Source: Lonsdalea populi
Lineage (GTDB): Bacteria; Pseudomonadota; Gammaproteobacteria; Enterobacterales; Enterobacteriaceae
Direction of reading: 5' to 3'
Assembly (NCBI RefSeq): GCF_015999465.1
Contig: NZ_CP065534.1
Location: forward strand, 1,550,001 to 1,614,000
Length of the DNA stretch: 64,000 nt
Part shown: positions 38,508-47,578 of the stretch, in pieces
How positions within the stretch are numbered: the stretch's first letter is position 1
Layout of the letters: the number at the start of each line of letters is the position of its first letter
Notes under the pieces: generated by a model
Database searches by the model: none
Told to the model about the DNA's origin: nothing
The model's input: the letters and a program-made list of their open reading frames with translations, nothing else
Program-made: the position numbers and the translations under genes

Positions 38508-38607
38508 CCTTTCTCTTCTTTACAAAACGCTATGCTACGCTCAAAAAAGCTGAGGTTTCATCAGCAGTGCTTCCATACCCTACATTGTATGCAGAAGGAT
38601 AATTTCG

Positions 38608-40986
38608 ATGTCCAACAACGGTACAGATAAGCGTAATGTCTTGTGGTACGACCAACTCGGTATGCATGACGTGGAACGGGTAGGCGGCAAGAACGCCTCC
38701 CTGGGTGAGATGATCACCAACCTGTCATCGCTGGGCGTGGAAGTCCCCAACGGCTTCGCCACCACCGCGCAGGCGTTCAATGATTTTCTGACGCAAAGCG
38801 GCATCAACCAGCGTATTTACGCGCTGCTGGATAACACCGATATTGACGATGTGAATCAGCTGGCGAAAGCCGGCGCTCAGATTCGCCAATGGGTTGTGGA
38901 TACGCCATTCCAGCCCGCGTTGGAACAGGCGATACGCGACGCCTATCAGCAGCTCTCCGAGGACGATCCAGACGCTTCCTTTGCCGTCCGCTCGTCGGCC
39001 ACCGCTGAAGATATGCCCGATGCGTCGTTCGCCGGTCAGCAAGAGACGTTCCTCAACGTACAGGGCTTCGATGCCGTGCTGACGGCGGTCAAACATGTGT
39101 TCGCCTCGTTGTTCAATGACCGTGCTATCTCTTACCGTGTACATCAGGGCTACGACCATCGTGGGGTCGCGCTCTCTGCCGGGATCCAGCGTATGGTGCG
39201 TTCCGATCTGGCGGCGTCCGGCGTCATGTTTACGTTGGATACCGAGTCCGGATTTGACCAGGTGGTGTTCATCACCGCGGCCTGGGGGCTCGGCGAGATG
39301 GTCGTGCAGGGCGCGGTCAACCCGGATGAGTTCTACGTCCATAAGCCAACGTTATTGAAAGGTAATCCGGCGATAGTGCGTCGAAATATGGGGTCGAAGA
39401 AGATCCGCATGGTCTATGCCCCCAGTCAGGAACACGGCAAACAGGTCAGCATCGAGGACGTACCGGAGGCGCAACGCGACCGTTTCTGTTTAACGGACGA
39501 AGAAGTGCAGGCGTTGGCGCATCAGGCGTTATTGATCGAAAAACATTACGCCCGGCCGATGGATATTGAATGGGCGAAAGACGGTCACACCGGCCGACTG
39601 TACATCGTACAGGCGCGTCCGGAAACGGTGCGATCGAATGGTCAGGTGATGGAGCGATACCACCTGCCCGCCAGCGGAAACGTGCTGGTGGAAGGCCGCG
39701 CTATCGGCCATCGCATTGGCGCTGGAGAAGTAAAAAACATCAACGACATCAGTGAAATGCATCTGGTTAACGCGGGCGATGTCTTGGTGACGGATATGAC
39801 TGACCCCGACTGGGAGCCGATTATGAAGAAGGCCGCGGCTATCGTCACCAACCGGGGCGGACGCACCTGCCACGCGGCAATTATCGCCCGTGAGCTGGGT
39901 ATTCCGGCGGTCGTTGGCTGCGGTGATGCGACGGAGCGGCTCGGTAACGGGCAGAAGGTGACCGTCTCCTGTGCGGAGGGCGATACCGGCTATGTCTATC
40001 AGGACCTGCTGGACTTTACGGTGAAAAGCTCGCCGGTTGAGGCTATGCCGACCTTGCCGCTTAAAATCATGATGAACGTCGGAAACCCGGACCGTGCCTT
40101 CGACTTCGCCTGCCTGCCGAATGACGGCGTGGGGCTGGCGCGGCTCGAGTTCATCATCAACCGTATGATCGGCGTGCATCCGCGCGCGCTGCTGGAGTTT
40201 GACCAGCAGACGCCGCAACTGCAGCAGGAGATCAAAAGTCTGATGCAGGGCTACAACGACCCGGTTGAATTCTACATCGAGCGGCTGAAAGAGGGGATCG
40301 CCACGCTGGCCAGCGCCTTCTGGCCGAAGCGCGTTATCGTGCGACTGTCTGACTTCAAATCCAATGAATACGCCAATCTTGTCGGCGGCGAACGGTATGA
40401 GCCGGATGAAGAGAACCCCATGCTGGGATTCCGTGGCGCAGGCCGTTACGTGTCGCCTGACTTCCGTGACTGTTTTGCGCTGGAGTGTGAAGCGGTCAAG
40501 CGCGTGCGCGATGTGATGGGGCTGACCAACGTCGAGATCATGATCCCGTTTGTCCGCACCGTGGAACAGGCGGAAGCCGTGGTGGCGGAGCTGGCAGCTC
40601 AAGGGTTACGTCGCGGTGAAAAAGGACTGAAAATCATAATGATGTGCGAAATTCCGTCCAACGCGTTGCAGGCTGAAGCGTTCCTGCAGCACTTTGATGG
40701 ATTCTCCATCGGTTCGAACGATATGACGCAGCTGACGTTAGGCTTGGATCGTGACTCCGGCGTTGTATCGTCGTTGTTCGATGAACGCAATGAGTCGGTA
40801 AAAATACTGCTGGCGATGGCAATCAAAGCCGCCAAAGCGCAGGGCAAATACGTCGGCATCTGCGGGCAGGGACCGTCAGACCACGAAGATTTTGCCGCAT
40901 GGCTGATGGATCAAGGCATCGACAGCCTGTCGTTAAATCCGGATACCGTGGTGCAAACCTGGTTGAGCCTGGCGGAGATCCGCTAA
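38608..40986 (+). CDS. ppsA: Phosphoenolpyruvate synthase
   Basis: Makes PEP from pyruvate and ATP (giving AMP and phosphate) for gluconeogenesis. 792 residues: N-terminal ATP-grasp-like domain ([29 protein letters not shown]), swivelling phosphohistidine domain with His422 in [15 protein letters not shown], and a C-terminal PEP/pyruvate barrel ending with Cys752 in GICGQGPSD. The threonine of the TCH motif is the residue modified by PpsR in E. coli. Confidence 0.98.
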   Translation: MSNNGTDKRNVLWYDQLGMHDVERVGGKNASLGEMITNLSSLGVEVPNGFATTAQAFNDFLTQSGINQRIYALLDNTDIDDVNQLAKAGAQIRQWVVDTPFQPALEQAIRDAYQQLSEDDPDASFAVRSSATAEDMPDASFAGQQETFLNVQGFDAVLTAVKHVFASLFNDRAISYRVHQGYDHRGVALSAGIQRMVRSDLAASGVMFTLDTESGFDQVVFITAAWGLGEMVVQGAVNPDEFYVHKPTLLKGNPAIVRRNMGSKKIRMVYAPSQEHGKQVSIEDVPEAQRDRFCLTDEEVQALAHQALLIEKHYARPMDIEWAKDGHTGRLYIVQARPETVRSNGQVMERYHLPASGNVLVEGRAIGHRIGAGEVKNINDISEMHLVNAGDVLVTDMTDPDWEPIMKKAAAIVTNRGGRTCHAAIIARELGIPAVVGCGDATERLGNGQKVTVSCAEGDTGYVYQDLLDFTVKSSPVEAMPTLPLKIMMNVGNPDRAFDFACLPNDGVGLARLEFIINRMIGVHPRALLEFDQQTPQLQQEIKSLMQGYNDPVEFYIERLKEGIATLASAFWPKRVIVRLSDFKSNEYANLVGGERYEPDEENPMLGFRGAGRYVSPDFRDCFALECEAVKRVRDVMGLTNVEIMIPFVRTVEQAEAVVAELAAQGLRRGEKGLKIIMMCEIPSNALQAEAFLQHFDGFSIGSNDMTQLTLGLDRDSGVVSSLFDERNESVKILLAMAIKAAKAQGKYVGICGQGPSDHEDFAAWLMDQGIDSLSLNPDTVVQTWLSLAEIR

Positions 40987-41031
40987 CCGAGAGTCAAACT
41001 TAGGCTGCAGTGTTGATATCGCCTGAATATT

Positions 41032-41074
41032 AAAACGCTCGACGGCAAGCGGGTTGTCGCGGGCGTTTTTTTAT
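41032..41074 (+). terminator. Terminator after ppsA
   Basis: AAAACGC pairs with GCGTTTT, with CGAC and GTCG pairing inside, followed by a T-run. It is 46 bp after the ppsA stop. Confidence 0.75.
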
Positions 41075-41113
41075 GGACGGATTCACTTTATGAACACTTA
41101 TTATTCGTAAGCC

Positions 41114-41221
41114 AAAAAAAAAGCCCATCACAGGGGATGGGCAAAGACTACACACAGCAATTCGTTACTGGCTCTGACGAGGAGAAACCTCCGGACAGAT
41201 GTTACTTAAACACTAGCTTCG
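41114..41221 (-). ncRNA. rprA: RprA small regulatory RNA
   Basis: On the minus strand ACGAATTGCTGTGTGTAG TCTTTGCCCATC is identical to the 3' half of E. coli RprA, followed by the terminator hairpin GCCCATC...GATGGGC and a T-run (41114-41122). The predicted RNA is about 108 nt, against 105 in E. coli. The 5' half differs, with a possible small hairpin (GGAGGTTTCTCC). In E. coli RprA pairs with the rpoS leader through the conserved segment and, with Hfq, raises RpoS translation; it also represses csgD and others. It lies downstream of ydiK on the same strand, as in E. coli. The 5' end is set from the promoter, not measured. Confidence 0.92.
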
Positions 41222-41227
41222 GGATTC

Positions 41228-41271
41228 ATAGTATGAACTCGTGCTGAATTCGTCATTAGGAATCATCCTAA
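41228..41271 (-). promoter_or_regulatory. rprA promoter with RcsB box
   Basis: On the minus strand TTAGGATGATTCCTAA (41256-41271) is a near-perfect RcsB-type inverted repeat. It abuts a -35-like ATGACG, then a 17-base spacer and TACTAT (-10, 41228-41233). Start would be near 41221. RcsB is the known activator of rprA in E. coli, and this spacing is typical for it. Confidence 0.8.
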
Positions 41272-41472
41272 TGGTTAATTGTTTTTTAACGATTTTTTTT
41301 AGTTACTTAGTTCTAACGCAGATATTTCCTTGTAGAAAGGGATGTAGTGAATACCAGTCAATTTAGTAAAATCGGAGTTATCTCAAATAGGTTAGTTTTC
41401 TTTAATTATGACGTATTCTCCGGGGCTGAGAATGCCTCGGAGAATTAGGTCATAAGTGAGACTGCCGGCGTC

Positions 41473-42579
41473 TTATAGACGGGTGCTTTTAGGATCGACA
41501 TGCACGTCAGACAGTGATGGCGGCTCCGGGGTGTCTTGCATCCAGGCGGAGAGGAGGCGATAAGACACCGCCAACACGACCGGGCCAATAAAGAGTCCGA
41601 TCATACCGAACGCCAACAGGCCGCCGATGACGCCGGACAGGATCAGCAGCAGCGGCAAATCGGCGCCCATACGAATCAATATCGGTCGGATGACGTTATC
41701 CAGCGTAGCGACGACGCTGCTCCATACCAACAGCACGGTTCCCCAGGTGGTATCGCCTGACCAGTACAACCAGATGATGGCGGGGATGAGCACTGGCAAC
41801 GGACCGAGCTGTGCGACGCAGCTCAGGAACATCAGAACGGTGAGCAGTGTCGTGTAGGGGATGCCGGCAATCGTCAGGCCGATCCCGCCGAGTACGGATT
41901 GAACGATAGCCGTCACGACGACGCCCAGCGCCACGGCGCGGATGGCCTGCGCGGCCAGAATAACCGCCGCATCGCCGCGCTCTTGGCCTAAACGCATGGC
42001 AAATCGACGCACACCGAAGGCCACCCGATCGCCTTTGCTATACAACAAGACGCTGAACAGCACCATCAGGGCACAATGCATCAAGAAGCGGCCGACGTGC
42101 GCTGCCTGCGCCACGACCCAAGTCGCTGTTTTGCCAACATAAGGCTGAACTTTCGACATCAGCGCGCTGCCGCCGCTGTGGATTAGCGTTTGCCAACTGC
42201 TATACAACTTCTCTCCGACCACCGGAACGGATTTCAGCCATTCCAGCGTGGGCGGCGCCATGTGCTCCTGGGAAGACGCCCAGCCGATCAATGCCGAAGA
42301 GTTATCGATAACGCTGCTAACCAGAATAGACGTGGGGATCACAAACAGCAGAACCAAGAGCAGCGTCATGGCGATGACCGCCAGAGAACGACGGCCCCAG
42401 AGCAATTTTTGCAGGCGTATCAGCAGCGGCCAAGTGGCGATAACCACCATGCTCGCCCAGGCAAAACCGAGAATAAAGGGCTGAACAACCCAGAAGCAGG
42501 CAATGATCATCATGGCAATGAACATGAGCGTGAATAGCATTGTAGCAAGGTCGAAACGCGGTGACTGAGAGTGTTCCAT
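41473..42579 (-). CDS. ydiK: AI-2E family membrane protein YdiK
   Basis: An inner-membrane protein of the UPF0118/AI-2E transporter family; substrate unknown. 368 residues with about seven hydrophobic segments: two near the N-terminus (about 12-60), one at 65-90, then after a soluble stretch a cluster covering residues 165-345. The family loop PVLIPAIIWLYWSGDT and VIRPILIRMGADLPLLLILSGVIGGLLAFGMIGLFIGPVVLAV are clear. Divergent from ydiJ. A perfect small inverted repeat (CTTATCG, CGATAAG, 42609-42627) lies 30 bp upstream. Confidence 0.92.
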   Translation of the reverse strand: MEHSQSPRFDLATMLFTLMFIAMMIIACFWVVQPFILGFAWASMVVIATWPLLIRLQKLLWGRRSLAVIAMTLLLVLLFVIPTSILVSSVIDNSSALIGWASSQEHMAPPTLEWLKSVPVVGEKLYSSWQTLIHSGGSALMSKVQPYVGKTATWVVAQAAHVGRFLMHCALMVLFSVLLYSKGDRVAFGVRRFAMRLGQERGDAAVILAAQAIRAVALGVVVTAIVQSVLGGIGLTIAGIPYTTLLTVLMFLSCVAQLGPLPVLIPAIIWLYWSGDTTWGTVLLVWSSVVATLDNVIRPILIRMGADLPLLLILSGVIGGLLAFGMIGLFIGPVVLAVSYRLLSAWMQDTPEPPSLSDVHVDPKSTRL

Positions 42580-42879
42580 CGACGAATATTACCTCTGTGA
42601 GCGAATGTCTTATCGACTGACGATAAGTCCTGTCAGCGGGAACGATAATAGCGGTAAAAGCGCTAACATGCTGCCTTTACTGCAGCCGGGGTGGTCAGCC
42701 ATGATCGCACGGCCCGCACCTAAGAGGGGGTATCTTCTCAAGTTTTTATCGTTGCAAAGGCGCGCCCCGGCAGTAAATGTGATAAAACAAAAATGGTGTG
42801 GCGCCGGGAAAAGAAGCGTCACGCCAAGAATGCTATCACTGCTTTTGCAAACACTATTCTACAGACAGGGTCAACCATA

Positions 42880-45800
42880 ATGATCCCACAGATCACGCAG
42901 GCGCCTGGCGTCGTTCAGCCGGTGCTCGACTACTTGGAAGCGTTAAAACAACACGGATTCACGGGCGATACCGCTACCCGATACGCAGACCGCCTGACCA
43001 TGGCGACTGACAACAGCATTTACCAACTGTTGCCGGATGCCGTGGTTTTTCCTCGTTCTACCGCCGATGTGGCGTTACTGGCACGACTGGCGGGCGAAAC
43101 GGAATTCTTGTCAATCACGTTCACCCCGCGAGGCGGCGGCACCGGCACCAACGGACAGGCTCTGAACCGGGGTATCGTGGTGGATATGTCGCGCTACATG
43201 AACCGGATTCTTGAGGTTAATTGCGAGCAGGGATGGGTGCGCGTCGAAGCCGGCGTCATCAAAGATCAGCTCAACCAATATCTTAAACCGCACGGCTATT
43301 TCTTTGCTCCAGAGCTGTCTACCAGCAACCGAGCGACGTTGGGAGGGATGATTAATACGGATGCCTCCGGTCAGGGGTCCCTGATGTACGGCAAAACGTC
43401 TGACCATGTTCTGGGCGTTCGGGCCGTGCTGTTAGGCGGCGAGATGCTGGACACGCAGGCCATGCCGGTGACGTTGGCGGAGCAACTGGCTGAGGAACCG
43501 TCGCCGGTCGGGCGGATATACCACACCGTTCTTAATCGCTGCCGCAAACAGCGCTCGCTGATTGTCGACAAGTTTCCCAAGCTGAATCGATTTCTTACCG
43601 GTTACGATCTGCGCCATGTGTTCAGCGATGATATGCAGACTTTCGACATGACGCGCATTTTGACCGGTTCGGAAGGCTCTTTGGCCTTCATCACCGAAGC
43701 CAAGCTGAATATCACGCCGCTGCCGAAAATCCGGCGGCTGGTGAACGTGAAGTACGACTCGTTCGACTCCGCGCTGCGCAATGCGCCTTTTATGGTGGAC
43801 GCGAAGGCCTTGTCCGTTGAGACGGTGGACTCCAAAGTGCTGAATCTGGCGCGAGAGGATATCGTCTGGCATTCGGTCAGCGAACTGATCACCGACGTCC
43901 CCGGTCAGGAGCTGCTGGGACTGAATATCGTTGAGTTTGCCGGAGACGATGAAGCCCTGATTGATGAGCGCATTGGGTCATTGTGTCAGCGGCTCGACGA
44001 TTTGCTGGCAAAGCGGGAAGAGGGCGTCATCGGGTATCAGCTCTGCCGCGATCTGGCCGGCATCGAGCGGATTTACGGCATGCGAAAAAAGGCGGTCGGT
44101 TTGCTGGGCAACAGCAAAGGGCAAGCCAAACCCATTCCGTTTGCCGAGGATACCTGCGTTCCGCCACAGCATCTGGCGGACTACATTGCAGAGTTCCGGG
44201 CGCTGCTGGACAGCCATCAACTGAGCTACGGCATGTTCGGCCATGTGGACGCCGGGGTTCTGCACGTCCGTCCTGCGCTGGATATGTGCGATCCGCAGCA
44301 GGAGATGCTGATGAAACAGCTCTCAGACCAAATTGTGGCGTTGACCGCCAAATATGGCGGCCTGCTCTGGGGCGAACACGGCAAGGGATTTCGCGCTGAG
44401 TACAGCCCGGCCTTTTTCGGCCCGGAACTGTATGGAGAGCTGCGTCGAGTCAAAACCGCCTTTGACCCGCATAACCGCCTCAACCCTGGAAAAATCTGCG
44501 CGCCCGTAGATGTCGACGCGCCGATGATGAAGGTTGATGCGGTGAAACGCGGTACTTACGATCGTCGCATTCCACTGGCGGTGCGCACCTCTTTCCGCGG
44601 TGCGATGGAGTGTAACGGCAACGGTCTGTGTTTTAACTTTGATGCGCGCAGCCCGATGTGTCCGTCGATGAAGGTGACCGGCAATCGCATTCATTCGCCC
44701 AAAGGCCGCGCGTCGCTGGTGCGCGAGTGGCTGCGGCTGCTGACGGAGCAGGGCGTGGATCCGCTGGCGCTGGAAAACAGCCTGTCGGAGCAGCGCATCA
44801 GTTTCCGCACCTTGGTGCAAAAGACGCGCAATAGCTGGCAGGCGCGCAAGGGCCACTATGATTTTTCGCACGAAGTGAAAGAGGCGATGTCCGGCTGTCT
44901 GGCCTGTAAGGCCTGCTCGACGCAGTGTCCGATAAAAATCGACGTGCCGAGCTTCCGTTCGCGTTTTCTGCAGCTGTATCACACGCGCTATCTGCGACCG
45001 CCCCGGGACTATCTGGTCGCCGGCGTAGAGAGCTATGCACCGCTGATGGCGAGAGCGCCAAAAACCTTTAACTTCTTCCTTGAACAGTCATGGGTGGGCG
45101 AGCTCAGCCGCAAGCTTATCGGCATGGCCGATCTTCCGCTGTTGTCCTCTCCGTCGCTGCGTCAACAGTTTGCGGGCCATCCCGCGATGACGACCACGCT
45201 GGATCAACTGGAAAAGCTGTCCCCGCAGGCGCGCGCCGGCTATGTGTTAATTGTGCAGGACCCGTTCACCAGCTATTACGACGCCAAAGTCGTGGCGGAT
45301 TTCGTCAAATTGATTGAAAAGCTGCATTTCAAGCCGGTGCTGGTGCCGTTCTCGCCAAACGGTAAGGCGCAGCATATCAAGGGGTTCCTGACCCGCTTTG
45401 CCCGAACGGCGAGTAAAACCGCCGATTACCTCAACCGCGTGGCGAACCTTGGGCTACCGATGGTCGGCGTCGATCCGGCGCTGGTGCTGTGTTATCGCGA
45501 CGAATATCGGGAAGCGCTGGGCGACCGACGCGGAGACTTCAAGGTACAGCTGGTGCATGAATGGCTGGTGAACGCCTTGCCGGACGGCACGGACAGAGAT
45601 GAAGCGGGCGAACCGTGGTATCTGTTCGGTCACTGTACGGAAGCCACCGCGCTGCCAACGAGCACTCAGCAATGGAGCCGCATCTTCGCGCGATTCGGCG
45701 CCAAATTGGAAAATGTCAGCGTCGGCTGCTGCGGGATGGCGGGAACGTATGGTCATGAAGCGCCCAACTTGGATAACTCCAAAAAAATTTATGCGCTCTC

Positions 45801-45933
45801 CTGGGAGCCAGCGTTGCAAAAACTGCCGCCACAGCGCTGTCTGACGACCGGATATTCCTGCCGCAGTCAGATGAAACGGATGGAAGGACAGTCCTTCAAA
45901 CATCCCTTACAGGCATTGCTGGAGCTCGTATGA
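42880..45933 (+). CDS. ydiJ: FAD/Fe-S D-2-hydroxyglutarate dehydrogenase YdiJ
   Basis: A large two-part oxidoreductase: an N-terminal FAD-linked oxidase domain (FTPRGGGTGTNGQALNRGIVVDMSRYM; LSTSNRATLGGMINTDASGQGS; GHVDAGVLHVRP) and a C-terminal iron-sulfur/CCG domain (CLACKACSTQCPIKIDVP, and VGCCGMAGTYGHE). The E. coli homologue is reported to oxidise D-2-hydroxyglutarate. I start at ATG 42880 (MIPQITQAPGVV, as in E. coli); a frame open from 42793 has no support. 1017 residues against 1018. It overlaps menI by 4 bp. Confidence 0.95.
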   Translation: MIPQITQAPGVVQPVLDYLEALKQHGFTGDTATRYADRLTMATDNSIYQLLPDAVVFPRSTADVALLARLAGETEFLSITFTPRGGGTGTNGQALNRGIVVDMSRYMNRILEVNCEQGWVRVEAGVIKDQLNQYLKPHGYFFAPELSTSNRATLGGMINTDASGQGSLMYGKTSDHVLGVRAVLLGGEMLDTQAMPVTLAEQLAEEPSPVGRIYHTVLNRCRKQRSLIVDKFPKLNRFLTGYDLRHVFSDDMQTFDMTRILTGSEGSLAFITEAKLNITPLPKIRRLVNVKYDSFDSALRNAPFMVDAKALSVETVDSKVLNLAREDIVWHSVSELITDVPGQELLGLNIVEFAGDDEALIDERIGSLCQRLDDLLAKREEGVIGYQLCRDLAGIERIYGMRKKAVGLLGNSKGQAKPIPFAEDTCVPPQHLADYIAEFRALLDSHQLSYGMFGHVDAGVLHVRPALDMCDPQQEMLMKQLSDQIVALTAKYGGLLWGEHGKGFRAEYSPAFFGPELYGELRRVKTAFDPHNRLNPGKICAPVDVDAPMMKVDAVKRGTYDRRIPLAVRTSFRGAMECNGNGLCFNFDARSPMCPSMKVTGNRIHSPKGRASLVREWLRLLTEQGVDPLALENSLSEQRISFRTLVQKTRNSWQARKGHYDFSHEVKEAMSGCLACKACSTQCPIKIDVPSFRSRFLQLYHTRYLRPPRDYLVAGVESYAPLMARAPKTFNFFLEQSWVGELSRKLIGMADLPLLSSPSLRQQFAGHPAMTTTLDQLEKLSPQARAGYVLIVQDPFTSYYDAKVVADFVKLIEKLHFKPVLVPFSPNGKAQHIKGFLTRFARTASKTADYLNRVANLGLPMVGVDPALVLCYRDEYREALGDRRGDFKVQLVHEWLVNALPDGTDRDEAGEPWYLFGHCTEATALPTSTQQWSRIFARFGAKLENVSVGCCGMAGTYGHEAPNLDNSKKIYALSWEPALQKLPPQRCLTTGYSCRSQMKRMEGQSFKHPLQALLELV

Positions 45934-46355
45934 GGTTGTGGAAACGAGTGTGCGATCCGGAACAGCTTAATCAGCTGTCGGCTCACTGCATGGTGGGTCA
46001 TCTTGGTATCCGGTTTACCCGCATGACCGATGATACGCTGGAAGGCGTCATGTCGGTGGATGAACGGACGCGACAACCGTTCGGTCGACTGCACGGCGGC
46101 GCGTCCGTTACGCTGGCGGAATCGCTGGGCTCCGTCGCGGGCTATCTCTGTTCGCAGGACGACCAGCAGGTGGTGGGTGTGGAAATCAACGCCAATCATC
46201 TGCGGGGCGTCGGCGAAGGCGAGGTGAGAGGCGTCTGCCGGGCGCTGCATGTCGGTAAACGGCATCAGGTGTGGCAAATCGACATCTACGATCCCGATGA
46301 TCGTCTGTGCTGCACGTCGCGTCTGACGACGGCGGTCATCACTCCCGAGGAGTGA
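45930..46355 (+). CDS. menI: 1,4-dihydroxy-2-naphthoyl-CoA hydrolase MenI (YdiI)
   Basis: A hotdog-fold thioesterase of menaquinone synthesis, also active on other acyl-CoAs. 141 residues with GRLHGGASVTLAESLGSVAGYL, holding the catalytic glutamate, and VGVEINANHLRGV. The ATG overlaps the ydiJ stop, so the two are coupled as in E. coli. It converges on the unknown gene at 46371. Confidence 0.93.
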   Translation: MRLWKRVCDPEQLNQLSAHCMVGHLGIRFTRMTDDTLEGVMSVDERTRQPFGRLHGGASVTLAESLGSVAGYLCSQDDQQVVGVEINANHLRGVGEGEVRGVCRALHVGKRHQVWQIDIYDPDDRLCCTSRLTTAVITPEE

Positions 46356-46370
46356 GGTTCAGCGTTCGCC

Positions 46371-46772
46371 TCAGGGCATGAACGCGACGCGCTTCGCGAA
46401 GTCGGTCTGAAATGCAGTGACTTTTTGCCAGCAGCCCTGCTGGCTAAACTGATTGCAGATCAGCTGTAGCGTCTGTCGGCCGAAGTGATAGCTCTGCAAG
46501 CGGCACAGATGACAGCGCTGCGGGTTGTTGATCTCTCGAATGAGCCGGTGATGCATTTTGATGAGCGTCAGCAGATAGCTGTCGTCGTCGCCATAACGCT
46601 GGCTCAGTTCTGCTATCTTCATACCGGACAGGTAATAACCTCGAATATGGTTGATATCGCTGTCGGGATTATCCAGATTCACTTCTGCCATATACATTTC
46701 CATCGTGGCGTCACGCAGTAACGCACGATAGTCATCGATATGGGATTGCAGCCAGGCATTGAAAGGAAACAT
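46371..46772 (-). CDS. Unrecognised 133-residue protein under a Fur-box promoter
   Basis: I do not recognise this family. The frame is complete; ATG 46772 has AAAGGA nine bases upstream, while a TTG three codons earlier is less likely. The product MFPFNAWLQSHIDDYRALL... is soluble and probably mostly helical, with no signal or membrane segment. It has cysteines in RCHLCRLQ (a C-x-x-C pair) and two more in LICNQ and QGCWQ, which could bind metal or an Fe-S cluster, though this is speculation. E. coli has fumD (ydiH) at this place, which is not similar. The Fur-controlled promoter and the adjacent suf operon suggest a role in iron limitation or Fe-S metabolism. Confidence 0.8.
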   Translation of the reverse strand: MFPFNAWLQSHIDDYRALLRDATMEMYMAEVNLDNPDSDINHIRGYYLSGMKIAELSQRYGDDDSYLLTLIKMHHRLIREINNPQRCHLCRLQSYHFGRQTLQLICNQFSQQGCWQKVTAFQTDFAKRVAFMP

Positions 46773-46792
46773 GGGGGTCAATCCTTTGTTAA

Positions 46793-46821
46793 ATGATAAT
46801 CGTTATCATATTTTCCCTCAA
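46793..46821 (-). promoter_or_regulatory. Fur-box promoter of the unknown gene
   Basis: ATGATAATCGTTATCAT (46793-46809) is a perfect 17-base palindrome close to the Fur consensus. On the minus strand TTGAGG (-35, 46816-46821), a 17-base spacer and TATCAT (-10, 46793-46798) are overlaid by it, so Fur bound here should block polymerase. The -10 is about 20 bases before the start codon. The suf start is 380 bp away, so the box may or may not affect suf. Confidence 0.85.
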
Positions 46822-46865
46822 AGGGACATGCAACGGTTGAGATGCAAATAGCAGTAAAAAGCCTA

Positions 46866-46901
46866 AAACAGGAGGAAAATGTTGGCTGATTCCTCCTGTT
46901 T
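46866..46901. repeat. Perfect 12-bp inverted repeat upstream of suf
   Basis: AAACAGGAGGAA and TTCCTCCTGTTT enclose a 12-base loop. On the minus strand it is followed by TTTTAGGCTTTTT, so it could end a minus-strand transcript; on the plus strand the tail TTTATAAAA is poor. No gene is known to need a terminator here, since the two neighbours diverge. Confidence 0.65.
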
Positions 46902-47192
46902 ATAAAATAGGTTCCAGCGATAGATGTTATACTCATGATAATAAAATGTTGAATAATCTATCGGCGCGACCACTTCCACTTCAGTTATTGTTGTTTTATT
47001 TCATATGGTTAGAATAATCGACACTCCGCAAATCGCCCCTGAAGACTTTCGGGGAGGTTAAAAAAACCGATATTTTACGTCGCGGTGCCGTATAGCCCCA
47101 GAAATCACGAGGTTGAAGCTCCCTCACTATTATCACTACCATTAGGGCAGATCCGCAAAAAGCGGAAAATTTGGAGAGACGAGGTAATTCCC

Positions 47193-47564
47193 ATGCAATC
47201 GCAAAATGTAGAGACTTTTTCACTGGACGAAAATGTCTGGCAGGGACTCACGCTGACCGAAAGTGCAGCGGCCCATATTGTACGACTGATGCAACAGGAC
47301 CCCGGGGTGCAGGGGCTACGACTGAGCGTGAAACAGTCGGGGTGTGCGGGCTTCGGCTACGTGTTGGATATGGTCAAACAGCCTGATGCAGACGAGCAAG
47401 TGTTTCAGCGCGACGGCGCGCGTCTTTACGTTCCTCTCAAGGCAATGCCTTTTATCGACGGCACTGAAGTGGACTATGTCCATGAAGGGTTGAATCAGGT
47501 GTTTAAATTTAACAACCCCAAAGCTCAACACGCCTGCGGGTGTGGTGAGAGCTTTGGGCTCTAA
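47193..47564 (+). CDS. sufA: Fe-S cluster carrier SufA
   Basis: An A-type carrier that takes clusters from SufBCD to target proteins. 123 residues with the three conserved cysteines: Cys51 in [13 protein letters not shown], and Cys115 and Cys117 in [11 protein letters not shown] start at ATG 47193 with GAGG eight bases upstream; the frame is open further upstream, but that would add residues not present in the family. First gene of sufABCDSE, 14 bp before sufB. Confidence 0.95.
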   Translation: MQSQNVETFSLDENVWQGLTLTESAAAHIVRLMQQDPGVQGLRLSVKQSGCAGFGYVLDMVKQPDADEQVFQRDGARLYVPLKAMPFIDGTEVDYVHEGLNQVFKFNNPKAQHACGCGESFGL

Positions 47565-47578
47565 GCGGCGACACTATT

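Noticed and set aside
38549..38560. GCTGAGGTTTCA before ppsA as a Cra site
   Set aside because: The two half-sites are two bases too close; the TTGATCGATTCA upstream is a better match.
46793..46901. A Fur-controlled RyhB-like small RNA on the plus strand
   Set aside because: No RyhB core sequence, and the hairpin lacks a T-run on that strand; the Fur box fits the minus-strand promoter better.
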